From the NCBI GenBank assembly GCA_029782225.1, contig JAKOVF010000146.1, forward strand, positions 1 through 64,000: a stretch of 64,000 bases of DNA, written 5' to 3'. The DNA comes from Chloroflexota bacterium. GTDB taxonomy: Bacteria; Chloroflexota; Anaerolineae; Anaerolineales; Villigracilaceae. Of the stretch, positions 30,710-38,646 are shown piece after piece. Position 1 is the first letter of the stretch, and each line of letters begins with the position of its first letter. A program made the translations under genes and the position numbers. The notes below the pieces were generated by a model. That model had not been told where the DNA came from and did not search any database. It saw only the letters and a list, made by a program, of their open reading frames with translations.

Positions 30710-31921
30710 ATGCGCGCAATCTATGTCGATAAGAATATTCCTCGCGTATTGCTCACGAAGGCGATCACACCGTTCTGGCCGGGCTTCGTGTGGACGCCTC
30801 TCTCCGCAGCGCGCGCGGCTGAATTAGCCGATCCGCCTCTGCCGGGTCCGCGCTGGCTGCGTGTGAAAAACCAGCAATGTGGAATCTGCGCCTCGGACCT
30901 GTCTCTGCTTTTTGTGCATGCGGACCCCTCTGTGGCTCCAGCTGCATTACCCGGGCTTTCCCGCTTCTGGCTTGGACATGAAACTGTTTCCGTTGTGACA
31001 GAGATCGGCCCCGCTGTGACTCGCTTCCGCGTCGGCGATTGTGTGATGATGGATACACACTTCGCCGGTGCCAACTGCGAGACTCTGGAAATCGAGCCTA
31101 AGTGCAGATATTGTGCCGAAGGCGATTACCATTTCTGCATCAACAAATCGGAACCGGGTCCGCGCGGCCAGGGCGGCGGATTTGGCGATTCATTTGTCAC
31201 GCATGAGTCAGCGGTGTATCCTGTGCCCTCCACTTTGACTCAGGATGAGGCCGTATTAGCCGAACCGATCTCGATTGCGACTCATGCAGTGCTGCGCTTT
31301 CCTCCCAAGCCGGGTGACAAGGTATTGGTAATTGGCGCAGGGATCATTGGCCTGTTGACCACCATGGTGGTCAGGGCATTTGTGCCAGAGGCGGAGATTA
31401 CTGTCCTCGCGCGCTATCCCCATCAACAAGCACTGGCGGAGAAGCTGGGGGCAAATCACATTCTCAAACATGCGGACTATTCTGAGGTCGCCAGACTTGC
31501 CGGTGGAAAATACTTCACCGCTGTTTTGAACAAAGGCGTTGTCATTGGCGGCTTTGACGTGGTCTACGATTGCGTCGCCAATCCTGAAACGACGAATCAT
31601 GCCTTACGCTGGACGCGCGCCGGTGGAACGGTGGAAATGGTCGGATCTCACATGGCGCCCATGCCCAAAGTGGACCTCACGCCGGTGTGGTATCACCAGG
31701 TTAACTTGGTTGGCACGTATGGTCATGGCATGAACGAATGGAATGGTTTGCGCAAACATACCTATGAGTGGGTCTTCGATCAATTCAGGCAGGGCAAATT
31801 CGATATCGGCGGATTGATCACGCATCGTTTCCCATTGCGCGATTACAAGGAGGCCATCCGTGTCGCGACCTCCAAAGCGAAAGATAAGTCGATCAAGGTC
31901 GAGTTCGTGCACGAGAGTTGA
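30710..31921 (+). CDS. Zinc-binding medium-chain dehydrogenase
   Basis: A 403-residue medium-chain dehydrogenase/reductase. The catalytic zinc site is CGICASDLSLL near 57-67 and GHETV near 90; a second Cys cluster (CRYCAEGDYHFC) near 126-137 is a variant structural-zinc loop. VLVIGAGIIGLLTTM near 208 is the NAD(P) Rossmann loop. A late GTYGHGMNEWNGLRKHTYEW suggests a sorbitol/threonine-dehydrogenase-like branch; substrate unknown. GTGGAG lies eight bases before ATG. The 181 bases after it hold the inverted element 31943-32068. Confidence 0.87.
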   Translation: MRAIYVDKNIPRVLLTKAITPFWPGFVWTPLSAARAAELADPPLPGPRWLRVKNQQCGICASDLSLLFVHADPSVAPAALPGLSRFWLGHETVSVVTEIGPAVTRFRVGDCVMMDTHFAGANCETLEIEPKCRYCAEGDYHFCINKSEPGPRGQGGGFGDSFVTHESAVYPVPSTLTQDEAVLAEPISIATHAVLRFPPKPGDKVLVIGAGIIGLLTTMVVRAFVPEAEITVLARYPHQQALAEKLGANHILKHADYSEVARLAGGKYFTAVLNKGVVIGGFDVVYDCVANPETTNHALRWTRAGGTVEMVGSHMAPMPKVDLTPVWYHQVNLVGTYGHGMNEWNGLRKHTYEWVFDQFRQGKFDIGGLITHRFPLRDYKEAIRVATSKAKDKSIKVEFVHES

Positions 31922-31942
31922 AGTCGTAGAAATAGGCTCGAC

Positions 31943-32068
31943 GGTCGAGTAGACACGAGCGTTGGTTGCGAGTGTCATCTCGAGACCACAGCGTTTCAAG
32001 ATAATTCACATGAGCTCTAACTCTTGGTCTCGATACGGGCTGGGAAGAGCGCCCAACCCTACTCGACC
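31943..32068. repeat. 126-base nested inverted-repeat element
   Basis: Outer arms GGTCGAGTAG (31943-31952) and CTACTCGACC (32059-32068), inner arms TCGAGACCA (31980-31988) and TGGTCTCGA (32025-32033). Such a layout fits a non-coding, MITE-like or REP-like element. No open frame of note is inside. Confidence 0.65.
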
Positions 32069-32102
32069 AACGATCATTCTTAATTCTGGAGAGTGAACAA
32101 TT

Positions 32103-32516
32103 ATGAAGCGAATGGTTTTTGGGGTGGTGGTCATTGGGATGTTTCTGTGCGTTGCGTGTGGTTCGAATGCAGAGAATTCGAGTGCTCAAGTTGAAGCCAC
32201 GCTCGCACCAGTCCCTCCTGAATTTGCCGGCAAGACGAATCCGTTCGGCCCGGAGGCAGCCGAGGCCGGTGGGGAAATATTCAAGGCGAATTGCGTAAGT
32301 TGTCACGGGCCGCAAGGTCACGGTGACGGACCGGCCGCGCAGGCTCTGGACCCGAAGCCGAAGAATCTTGCTGAGCTGCAAAAGACTGCGCCAGACGACT
32401 ATCTCTTCTGGCGCATCGCAACCGGCAGGCCAGGTACTGCAATGGTAGCGTGGCAGGGTACGCTAACCGATGAGCAGATCTGGCAGGTGATCCGTTTTCT
32501 TCACACACTTAACTGA
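32103..32516 (+). CDS. Class I cytochrome c lipoprotein
   Basis: A 137-residue exported monohaem cytochrome. The signal peptide ends MFLCVACGSN, a lipobox with Cys at about 17. CVSCHGPQGHGDGPAAQ holds the CxxCH haem site near 63-67, and ATGRPGTAMVAW near 117 provides the axial Met. It could hand electrons to the CuA site of the oxidase encoded 1 kb downstream. GGAGAG precedes ATG 32103. The type is close to the short cytochromes of caa3 and alternative-complex-III systems. Confidence 0.88.
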   Translation: MKRMVFGVVVIGMFLCVACGSNAENSSAQVEATLAPVPPEFAGKTNPFGPEAAEAGGEIFKANCVSCHGPQGHGDGPAAQALDPKPKNLAELQKTAPDDYLFWRIATGRPGTAMVAWQGTLTDEQIWQVIRFLHTLN

Positions 32517-32533
32517 GAAGTAAGTATTTCACA

Positions 32534-32562
32534 AAGACGACGCATCAATGGACGCGTCGTCT
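32534..32562 (+). terminator. Hairpin after the cytochrome c gene
   Basis: AAGACGACGC pairs exactly with GCGTCGTCTT around a nine-base loop, 17 bases after the stop. It has no long T run, so it may be a weak terminator. Confidence 0.5.
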
Positions 32563-32568
32563 TGTGTC

Positions 32569-32704
32569 GTTGCGAGGGCAACGCCCGAAGCAATCTCCTG
32601 TTTAATAAGCGTCTCCTAGTAAGGAGTGGTTGCTATTCAAGGGGGATTGCTTCGTCGGGCTGTAGCCCTCCTCGCAACCCCGCCTGTGTTCGGCGGGGCA
32701 ATGA
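32569..32704. repeat. Full intergenic copy of the ARSEATKQS-type palindromic repeat
   Basis: GTTGCGAGG (32569-32577) and CCTCGCAAC (32670-32678) are inverted ends; inner arms GAAGCAATC and GATTGCTTC also pair. A second small hairpin, CCCCGCC/GGCGGGG, follows at 32678-32698, then GCAATGAC. A short in-frame fragment of the same family lies in the MoeA-fusion gene at 26609-26642. Confidence 0.75.
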
Positions 32705-32728
32705 CAAAATATATAAGGAGAGAGAATC

Positions 32729-33193
32729 ATGCCCATTGATGCTGGTATTTCTGCACCGGACTTCGAATTATTGGATGATGAAGGCAGACCGCGAAAGCTC
32801 TCCGATTTTCGCGGCTCTGATGTTCTGCTCTATTTTTATCCGGCTGATGATACACCGGGCTGCACAAAGGAGGCCTGTCACTTCCGCGATGACTATTCGG
32901 CCTATGAAAAAGCAGGGGTTGTGATCCTGGGCGTCAGTCCGGATTCTGTCGCCTCACATGCGAAATTCAAGAAGAAATTCAACCTCCCATTTCCGCTTCT
33001 GGCGGATGAGGGCCATGTGATCTGCGACAAATATGGAGTTTGGGGACCCAAAAAGTTGATGGGCAGGGAGTATGAGGGCGTCCTGCGCACCACGTTCCTG
33101 ATTGATAAGCAGGGCAACATTGCGCGCGTATTCGAACACGTACGGCCCGCGGAGCACAGTGCGGAAGTGCTGGCAGCGATCAGTGCTGCCTAG
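32729..33193 (+). CDS. bcp: Thioredoxin-dependent peroxiredoxin (BCP/PrxQ type)
   Basis: A 154-residue peroxiredoxin. Peroxidatic Cys45 and resolving Cys50 are in PADDTPGCTKEAC, the atypical two-Cys arrangement of BCP/PrxQ. VLRTTFLIDKQGNIARV near 119 gives the catalytic Arg. It reduces hydroperoxides with thioredoxin in the cytoplasm, fitting an aerobic lifestyle and the nearby oxidase operon. AAGGAGAG precedes ATG. Confidence 0.93.
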   Translation: MPIDAGISAPDFELLDDEGRPRKLSDFRGSDVLLYFYPADDTPGCTKEACHFRDDYSAYEKAGVVILGVSPDSVASHAKFKKKFNLPFPLLADEGHVICDKYGVWGPKKLMGREYEGVLRTTFLIDKQGNIARVFEHVRPAEHSAEVLAAISAA

Positions 33194-33243
33194 TCGGCAG
33201 GCCGTGAAAGAAATCCAATTCTGAAGCGCCTGCGAGCATTTTG

Positions 33244-33285
33244 GATGCCTCCTTGTGGTGAAAATCCACAGTGGAGGCATTTTTG
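33244..33285 (+). terminator. Intrinsic terminator after the peroxiredoxin gene
   Basis: ATGCCTCC (33246-33253) pairs with GGAGGCAT (33273-33280), with an inner GTGG/CCAC stem, followed by TTTTTGTT. Good intrinsic-terminator form. Confidence 0.8.
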
Positions 33286-33340
33286 TTCAGCGGAATCGGG
33301 CCAAAGTCAAAATTGGTGCGTACAATCTGCCCAAAAAATA

Positions 33341-33369
33341 GTGACAAATTGTAGAAAATTTGGTAAATT
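33341..33369 (+). promoter_or_regulatory. Likely promoter of the cytochrome oxidase operon
   Basis: GTGACA at 33341-33346 and TAAATT at 33364-33369 are separated by 17 bases, an acceptable sigma-A pair. The coxB start lies about 58 bases downstream with a normal ribosome-binding site. No binding motif for a known regulator was recognised. Confidence 0.45.
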
Positions 33370-33426
33370 AAAGCGGTTTGTGGTTGGGGCGGTTCCCGCT
33401 CGAGTTCTATTCTCAGGAGAGAGAGT

Positions 33427-34431
33427 ATGCGACATTTTGTGATTGTGGGAATCCTCGTCATCCTGACGTCCATTCTCACTTATCTGGGGTTGAGTGCGAT
33501 TGGCTTGATGCCGGTGGAGGCAAGTGCACAGGCGGTGCCCATTGACTGGTTATGGAACTGGGAGATGGTCACCATTTCGTTCCTGTTTTCACTGATCATG
33601 GTCCCCCTCGCTTACAGTTTGATTGTCTTCCGCCGCAAAAAAGGGGATATGACGGACGCGGAACACATGGAAGGCAACTATGCCCTGGAGATCACCTGGA
33701 CGATCATCCCGCTGATGCTCGTCCTTGTGTTCGCGTATTTGGGCTCCTACTCTTTGGGACTGACGCGCCGGGCTGATCCGAATGCAATGATCATCAAGGT
33801 AAAAGCGCAGCAATGGAGCTGGACCTTTGACTACCCCGATTATGGATTCACATCCAACGAGCTTCACCTGCCGGTCAACAAACAGGTGGTGCTGCAAATG
33901 GAGTCGGCCGATGTCATCCACTCATTCTGGGTGCCGGAATTCCGCGTCAAGCAGGACGTTGTGCCCGGCCGCGTAACCGAATACCGGATCACGCCTACGC
34001 TGATTGGCCCTTATAAAGTCCGTTGCTCGGAGATGTGTGGTACCTCCCACGCTTATATGGAAGCCCCGGTGATCGTGAACGCGCAGGCAGACTTCGATTC
34101 GTGGGTCTCAGCTCAAAAGGAAGCCGCGGCCGCGGCTTCTCTTACGCCTGAAGGCCATGGTCAGCAGCTGGTCCTGGCGAATGGATGCCGGGGCTGTCAC
34201 ACGATCGATGGCTCCGTGCTGACCGGACCCTCCTGGCTGCACATGTATGGCAATCCTGTTGAACTCTCGAATGGCACGACGGTCATCGCTGATGATGCCT
34301 ATCTTAAGGAGTCAATTCTTGACCCGAAGGCCAAGGAAGTGAAAGGCTTTGCGCCAACGGTCATGCCACCTTTTAAATTCACTGATCAGGAAATCGCGGA
34401 TATTATCGCGTACCTGAAGACGTTGAAATAA
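33427..34431 (+). CDS. coxB: Cytochrome c oxidase subunit II with C-terminal cytochrome c domain (caa3 type)
   Basis: A 334-residue subunit. Two membrane helices (about 5-25 and 45-65, then 83-103) anchor a cupredoxin domain in which the CuA ligands are Cys200, Cys204 and His208 in CSEMCGTSH, with WSWTFDYPDYG as the electron-entry aromatic patch. A fused haem domain has CRGCH at 254-258 and a late Met near MPPFKF. The fusion makes this a caa3-type oxidase that takes electrons from cytochrome c on the outer face. CAGGAGAG precedes ATG 33427. First gene of the oxidase operon. Confidence 0.94.
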   Translation: MRHFVIVGILVILTSILTYLGLSAIGLMPVEASAQAVPIDWLWNWEMVTISFLFSLIMVPLAYSLIVFRRKKGDMTDAEHMEGNYALEITWTIIPLMLVLVFAYLGSYSLGLTRRADPNAMIIKVKAQQWSWTFDYPDYGFTSNELHLPVNKQVVLQMESADVIHSFWVPEFRVKQDVVPGRVTEYRITPTLIGPYKVRCSEMCGTSHAYMEAPVIVNAQADFDSWVSAQKEAAAAASLTPEGHGQQLVLANGCRGCHTIDGSVLTGPSWLHMYGNPVELSNGTTVIADDAYLKESILDPKAKEVKGFAPTVMPPFKFTDQEIADIIAYLKTLK

Positions 34432-34450
34432 CTCGCGGAAGGAAGAGAAT

Positions 34451-36550
34451 ATGCGTAATATCAAACCTGTCTGGCGTGGATTACTGTTGTTCGTCGGATT
34501 TGGCGTGATCGGCTACGGTATTGGTCTGGTGCTGGGCTTGCTGGTCAACCACACACTGCAGTTTACAGGCTCCGTGCCTTCAGTGTTTACCCTGTTGTTC
34601 GCCTTTACGGCCTTTTTCCTGGGCGTGTATGGTTACCGCGGCATCACTCGCGGCCTCACCTGGCAAGTCATAGGAACGCTGGTTGGCGGCTTCTTCATCG
34701 TGCTGATGCGCTGGCTCCTGCCGATCCTGATGCCTGCCAAACTTCAACCGATGCCTCTCTTCGGTGAGTTCTTCTTCACGGAGCCCTCGTGGGTCTTCGG
34801 CTGTCTCGTGGGTGTGCTTTCATTTCTTGCCGGCGTTGGCGTCGTGGATGATTGGTTCAAGTGGGCACGCGGGATAGAAACCCCGGAACACCACGCTGAT
34901 AAGCCCGGTTGGGAAAAATATCTTGGCGTTTCGCTCGACCACAAGGTGATCGGCGTGCAGTATACGGTGACTGCGCTGCTGCTGATCGCCATTGGCGGGC
35001 TGTTTGCGATGATCTTCCGGACGGAGTTGGCAGAGTCAGGGTTGCAGTTCCTGACGACGAATCTAAATCTGTTCGATCAAAACGGACCGAAGCTGTACAA
35101 CACGTTGATGTCTTTGCATGGGATGATCATGATCGTGTCCATTCTGCTGGGCGTCTCTGGCGTGATCAACTACGTGGTGCCGCTCCTGCTTGGCGCACAG
35201 GATATGGCCTTCCCCCGCCTCAACGCCTTCTCCTTCTGGATTGCCGTCCCGGCCGCAGTGCTCCTGCTTATGAGCCTGTTCCTCGGCGGCTTCGATACAG
35301 GTTGGACGGGCTATCCGCCATTGTCTGCGCGGGCCCCGGTGGGTATGCAGATGTTCTTCCTGGGTGTTTTCAGCGCGGGGTGGTCCTCCATCCTTGGCGC
35401 ATTGAACGTGCTAGCAACGGTCATCCGCATGCGAGCGAAAGGCATGACCGCTTTCCGCCTGCCGATCTTTGTCTGGGCAGCGGTAGCCACCTCGCTGATC
35501 GCATTGACCGCCACCCAGCTTATCGGTCTCTCCTTCCAGTTGGTGATGTTCCAGCGTCTGTTTGGCATGGGATTCTTTGATCCCGCTAAAGGCGGCAATC
35601 CCATTCTGTATCAGCATCTGTTCTGGTTTTACTCACATCCAGCGGTGTATGTGTTTGTCCTTCCGGGCCTGGGCGTGATCTCTGAACTTCTCCCGGTATT
35701 TGTACGCAAGCCGTTGTTCGGTTATCGCTGGGTGGCGATGTCCTCGCTCGGTATCGCGTTGGTCGGCTTCCTGGTCTGGGCGCATCATATGTTCGTCTCC
35801 GGCATGAACGAATACCTGCGCGTTCCGTTTATGTACAGTACACTGCTTGTGGCAGTGCCGACCGGTGTGAAGTTCTTCTCCTGGGTTGCGACTCTGTGGA
35901 AGGGTAAGATCGAGACGCCGACCCCGATGTTGTTCGTGCTGGGTGGGATTATTGTGTTCCTGCTCGGCGGTCTTTCGGGACCTCCGAATGGTACCGTCTC
36001 GACGGATCTTCACCTTCACGATACCTATTTCATCGTGGGCCACTTCCATGACACGATCTTTGGAGGCTTTGTCTTTCCGTTCTTTGCCGCACTCTATTAC
36101 TGGTTCCCCAAAGCGACCGGCCGGCGCATGAACGAGACGCTTGGGAAGATCCACTTCTGGCTGATGACGCCGTCGTTCCTGGTCCTGACCCTCCTGATGA
36201 TGCGTGTCGGCTTGATCGGTATGCGCCGCCGCATCGCAGACTATGATCCCGCGCTCGGCATCGATACCTATCATCTCGTCATGACCATCTCCGGCTTCCT
36301 GATCGCTCTTTCGGTGTTGATCTTCTTCTACAACTTCTTCAACAGCATCAAAAATGGTGAAAAGGCAGAGGGGAATGTCTGGCGTTCACGTTCGCCCGAA
36401 TGGCAGGTCCCTTCGCCTATGCCGCCGCACAACTATGACTATCCCTTTGAAGTCGTCGGAGAACCGTATGACTACGGCCTGGCCGATTCAAAGTATGTCG
36501 AATTCATAAAAACCAAAGAAGCAGAACACGTCAAAACACCTCATGGGTAG
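34451..36550 (+). CDS. ctaD: Cytochrome c oxidase subunit I, A2 type
   Basis: A 699-residue haem-copper oxidase core subunit with about 14-15 membrane helices; two extra N-terminal helices precede the canonical twelve. The crosslinked His-Tyr and CuB ligand are in FYSHPAVYVF, H396 region; HHMFVSGMNEYLR gives the CuB His pair, and HDTYFIVGHFHDTIFGGF carries the haem a3 and a ligands. YSHPxV instead of GHPEV is the mark of A2-type oxidases, whose proton D-channel ends in Tyr-Ser rather than Glu. It lies 19 bases after coxB and seven before subunit III. Confidence 0.95.
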   Translation: MRNIKPVWRGLLLFVGFGVIGYGIGLVLGLLVNHTLQFTGSVPSVFTLLFAFTAFFLGVYGYRGITRGLTWQVIGTLVGGFFIVLMRWLLPILMPAKLQPMPLFGEFFFTEPSWVFGCLVGVLSFLAGVGVVDDWFKWARGIETPEHHADKPGWEKYLGVSLDHKVIGVQYTVTALLLIAIGGLFAMIFRTELAESGLQFLTTNLNLFDQNGPKLYNTLMSLHGMIMIVSILLGVSGVINYVVPLLLGAQDMAFPRLNAFSFWIAVPAAVLLLMSLFLGGFDTGWTGYPPLSARAPVGMQMFFLGVFSAGWSSILGALNVLATVIRMRAKGMTAFRLPIFVWAAVATSLIALTATQLIGLSFQLVMFQRLFGMGFFDPAKGGNPILYQHLFWFYSHPAVYVFVLPGLGVISELLPVFVRKPLFGYRWVAMSSLGIALVGFLVWAHHMFVSGMNEYLRVPFMYSTLLVAVPTGVKFFSWVATLWKGKIETPTPMLFVLGGIIVFLLGGLSGPPNGTVSTDLHLHDTYFIVGHFHDTIFGGFVFPFFAALYYWFPKATGRRMNETLGKIHFWLMTPSFLVLTLLMMRVGLIGMRRRIADYDPALGIDTYHLVMTISGFLIALSVLIFFYNFFNSIKNGEKAEGNVWRSRSPEWQVPSPMPPHNYDYPFEVVGEPYDYGLADSKYVEFIKTKEAEHVKTPHG

Positions 36551-36556
36551 GAGAAC

Positions 36557-37345
36557 ATGGCTCATACATTAGATAAGCTGTCCGAGATGCGTCAGGGGAT
36601 TCTCATCTTTGTCTATCTGGCAGTGCTGACTGCCCTCGAGTTCTTTGTCGCGGTGCAATTCGTCGCAGTCGCCATTCTGATTGTGGTAGCGCTTGTCAAG
36701 GCTGCGCTGGTTGGCTACTATTACATGCACATTTACAAGTTGAACGAATCGCAGCCTGACGAGCACCGTGAATCATACGAATACAAGACCCTCACGAATC
36801 GCATCGGGCTCTGGCTGTTCCTGCTTTCCGATTCATTCGTTTTTGGCGGCTTAATGGTCGCCCGCATCAATCTACTGGCGCTGACTCGTCCAGCGCTGAA
36901 TCAGTACCTCGGTCTGGGTGTGACTGTTGTTCTGCTGGTCTCATCCTTCTTCATGAACCGCGGTGAGACTGCGATGGCGCACGGGGACCGGCAGGGGTTC
37001 CTCAGGAATACTCTCGTCACCTTTGGCTTGGGGCTCGCCTTCCTGCTCGGAGTTGTGGGTGTTGAATGGCCCTCTGCTGCGCGCGAGGGGCTGGTTGCCA
37101 GTTTTGGGAACCCAACCTCCGGTCCAATGGGAGCGGTCTTCTATATGATGACCGGCATGCATGCCTTCCACGTGTTGACCGGCCTCATTTTCCTGGGAGT
37201 GATCTGGATGAACGGCCGGAAGGGCCTGTACACGGCTGAGAAACACTGGGCTGTGGAAGCTGCGGCCGTTTACTGGCACTTTGTGGATGTGGTATGGATT
37301 TTCTTCTATCCCGCACTTTACCTGATCGGCAAACTGGTGGGTTGA
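36557..37345 (+). CDS. ctaE: Fused cytochrome c oxidase subunits IV and III
   Basis: A 262-residue membrane protein. Residues 1-60 (LDKLSEMRQGILIFVYLAVL, FVAVAILIVVALVKAALVGYYYMHI) match the small subunit IV/COX4-pro type, and residues about 75-262 match subunit III (NRIGLWLFLLSDSFVFGGL, GMHAFHVLTGLIFLGVIW, YWHFVDVVWIFFYPALY). Subunit III stabilises the core and proton uptake. A fusion in the order IV-III is unusual but the frame is continuous and both halves are complete. Gene symbol refers to the subunit III part. Confidence 0.9.
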   Translation: MAHTLDKLSEMRQGILIFVYLAVLTALEFFVAVQFVAVAILIVVALVKAALVGYYYMHIYKLNESQPDEHRESYEYKTLTNRIGLWLFLLSDSFVFGGLMVARINLLALTRPALNQYLGLGVTVVLLVSSFFMNRGETAMAHGDRQGFLRNTLVTFGLGLAFLLGVVGVEWPSAAREGLVASFGNPTSGPMGAVFYMMTGMHAFHVLTGLIFLGVIWMNGRKGLYTAEKHWAVEAAAVYWHFVDVVWIFFYPALYLIGKLVG

Positions 37346-37477
37346 GTTCTATTTTGCCAGTGGAGTTGGCGATCCTGTGTGATGCTGGCCTTGCACCGGA
37401 ATTGCTGAACGAAGTGAATAATGTTTGGATGAATCGGGGCGGCCAGCAGGTCGCCCCGATTTGGAGTGTAAGTACAA

Positions 37478-38083
37478 ATGGATAAAAAGCTTCTTTGGGT
37501 TGGCCTTGGTTCACTGCTGGTGATCGCCATTGCAGTGGCGGCCAACTTTTTCTTTGAGAAACCAGCCAGTTTTCGTGGTACCTCCTACGCCGAACCCTAT
37601 CCTGCTGCCCCTCAGATCGAATTGACTAAGGCCAGCGGCGAGACATTTCGCTTGAGCGACCAAAAAGGTAAGGTGGTTCTGCTGTTTTTCGGCTACACCT
37701 CCTGCCCGGATGTCTGCCCGACCACCATGGCCGAACTGAAGCAAGTGGTCGATCAATTAGGCAGTAAAGCGAATTCAGTGGAGGTTGTATTCGCCTCGGT
37801 CGATCCGGAACGTGATACTCCACAGGTGATCCAGAAATATGCCGATCACTTCAATCCCTCGTTCGTTGGTTTGAGCGGCCCCATGGATAAAATGCAGGCG
37901 CTCTGGGACGCATATGGTATTTTCCGTGAGAAAGTTCCCCTGCAAAACTCGGCGGTAGGATATACCATCAATCACACAGCGCGCATTACTTTGATTGATC
38001 AGCAAGGCAACATGCGCCTCTCGTATGGCATCGATACCCCCGTGGATAATATCGTTCATGATATCAAGCTCCTGCTGCGATAA
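37478..38083 (+). CDS. SCO1/SenC-family copper chaperone
   Basis: A 201-residue protein with an N-terminal membrane anchor (about 5-24) and a thioredoxin-like domain. The copper-binding CPDVC has Cys76 and Cys80, preceded by FFGYTS, and the third ligand is His166 in INHTARITLID. SCO proteins load or reduce the CuA centre of subunit II, as expected from its position after ctaE. TGGAGT lies before ATG 37478. Confidence 0.93.
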   Translation: MDKKLLWVGLGSLLVIAIAVAANFFFEKPASFRGTSYAEPYPAAPQIELTKASGETFRLSDQKGKVVLLFFGYTSCPDVCPTTMAELKQVVDQLGSKANSVEVVFASVDPERDTPQVIQKYADHFNPSFVGLSGPMDKMQALWDAYGIFREKVPLQNSAVGYTINHTARITLIDQQGNMRLSYGIDTPVDNIVHDIKLLLR

Positions 38084-38127
38084 GAGCAAACAGCCTCTTC
38101 GCCCGTTAAAAGAATCAGGTTAGACGT

Positions 38128-38646
38128 ATGCCTCCTGCACCTCTCATCGTAAAACGCATCCTGTACTCTCTTCTGATCGGCATAGCGATCAGTGCCCTGT
38201 TTACCGAACTGTCGTTTCTGGTCTTGAAGCAGACTGCGCGCCCGCCGCAAACGATCGAGCTGACCATTCCCGCGGGGACGGCGGAAAGTGTGGCGCGCGG
38301 TGAACAACCGCCCACGCTTCCGGATAACATGGTCTTCGTTGTAGGTGATGTGCTGTTGGTCAAAAACCAGGATGCGGTGGCTCATCAACTGGGTCCGCTG
38401 TGGATTCCCGCCGGCGCCTCCGGGCAGCTCTCGCTTTCCCAGGTGGAAAATGTCGCCTTCGAATGCTCATTCCAGCCGAGCAAATATCTCGGTCTGGATG
38501 TCCGCGAGCCGCTCACGCTCAGCACGCGGGTCTACGGAATTATCTATGCCGGTCTCCCACTGGGCTTATTGATCGCGGTCTACAGCCTCGGGGCGCCATC
38601 CAGGAAAAAGGGACAAAATGCTCCTGCGAAAAATATTCAGCCGTAA
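38128..38646 (+). CDS. Cupredoxin-like membrane protein of the oxidase operon
   Basis: A 172-residue protein with a membrane helix near each end (about 9-33 and 136-155) and a beta-rich external domain between. The domain looks like a cupredoxin: GDVLLVKNQDAVAHQLGPLW has His86, and VAFECSFQPSKYLGL has Cys113. The second His and axial Met of blue-copper sites (normally 4-9 residues after Cys) are absent, so any metal site is incomplete or shared. Position between SCO and SURF1, with a 29-base overlap with SURF1, suggests a part in oxidase copper insertion. No named family is recognised. Confidence 0.65.
   Translation: MPPAPLIVKRILYSLLIGIAISALFTELSFLVLKQTARPPQTIELTIPAGTAESVARGEQPPTLPDNMVFVVGDVLLVKNQDAVAHQLGPLWIPAGASGQLSLSQVENVAFECSFQPSKYLGLDVREPLTLSTRVYGIIYAGLPLGLLIAVYSLGAPSRKKGQNAPAKNIQP

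Noticed and set aside
32569-32704. Small protein genes in the intergenic repeat
   Set aside because: The open frames read the ARSEATKQS-type palindrome and have no ribosome-binding site.
35633-36274. 213-codon minus-strand frame rich in Arg, His, Gln and Glu
   Set aside because: It is fully antisense to ctaD, whose motifs are clear; composition is that of a mirror of membrane-protein codons.
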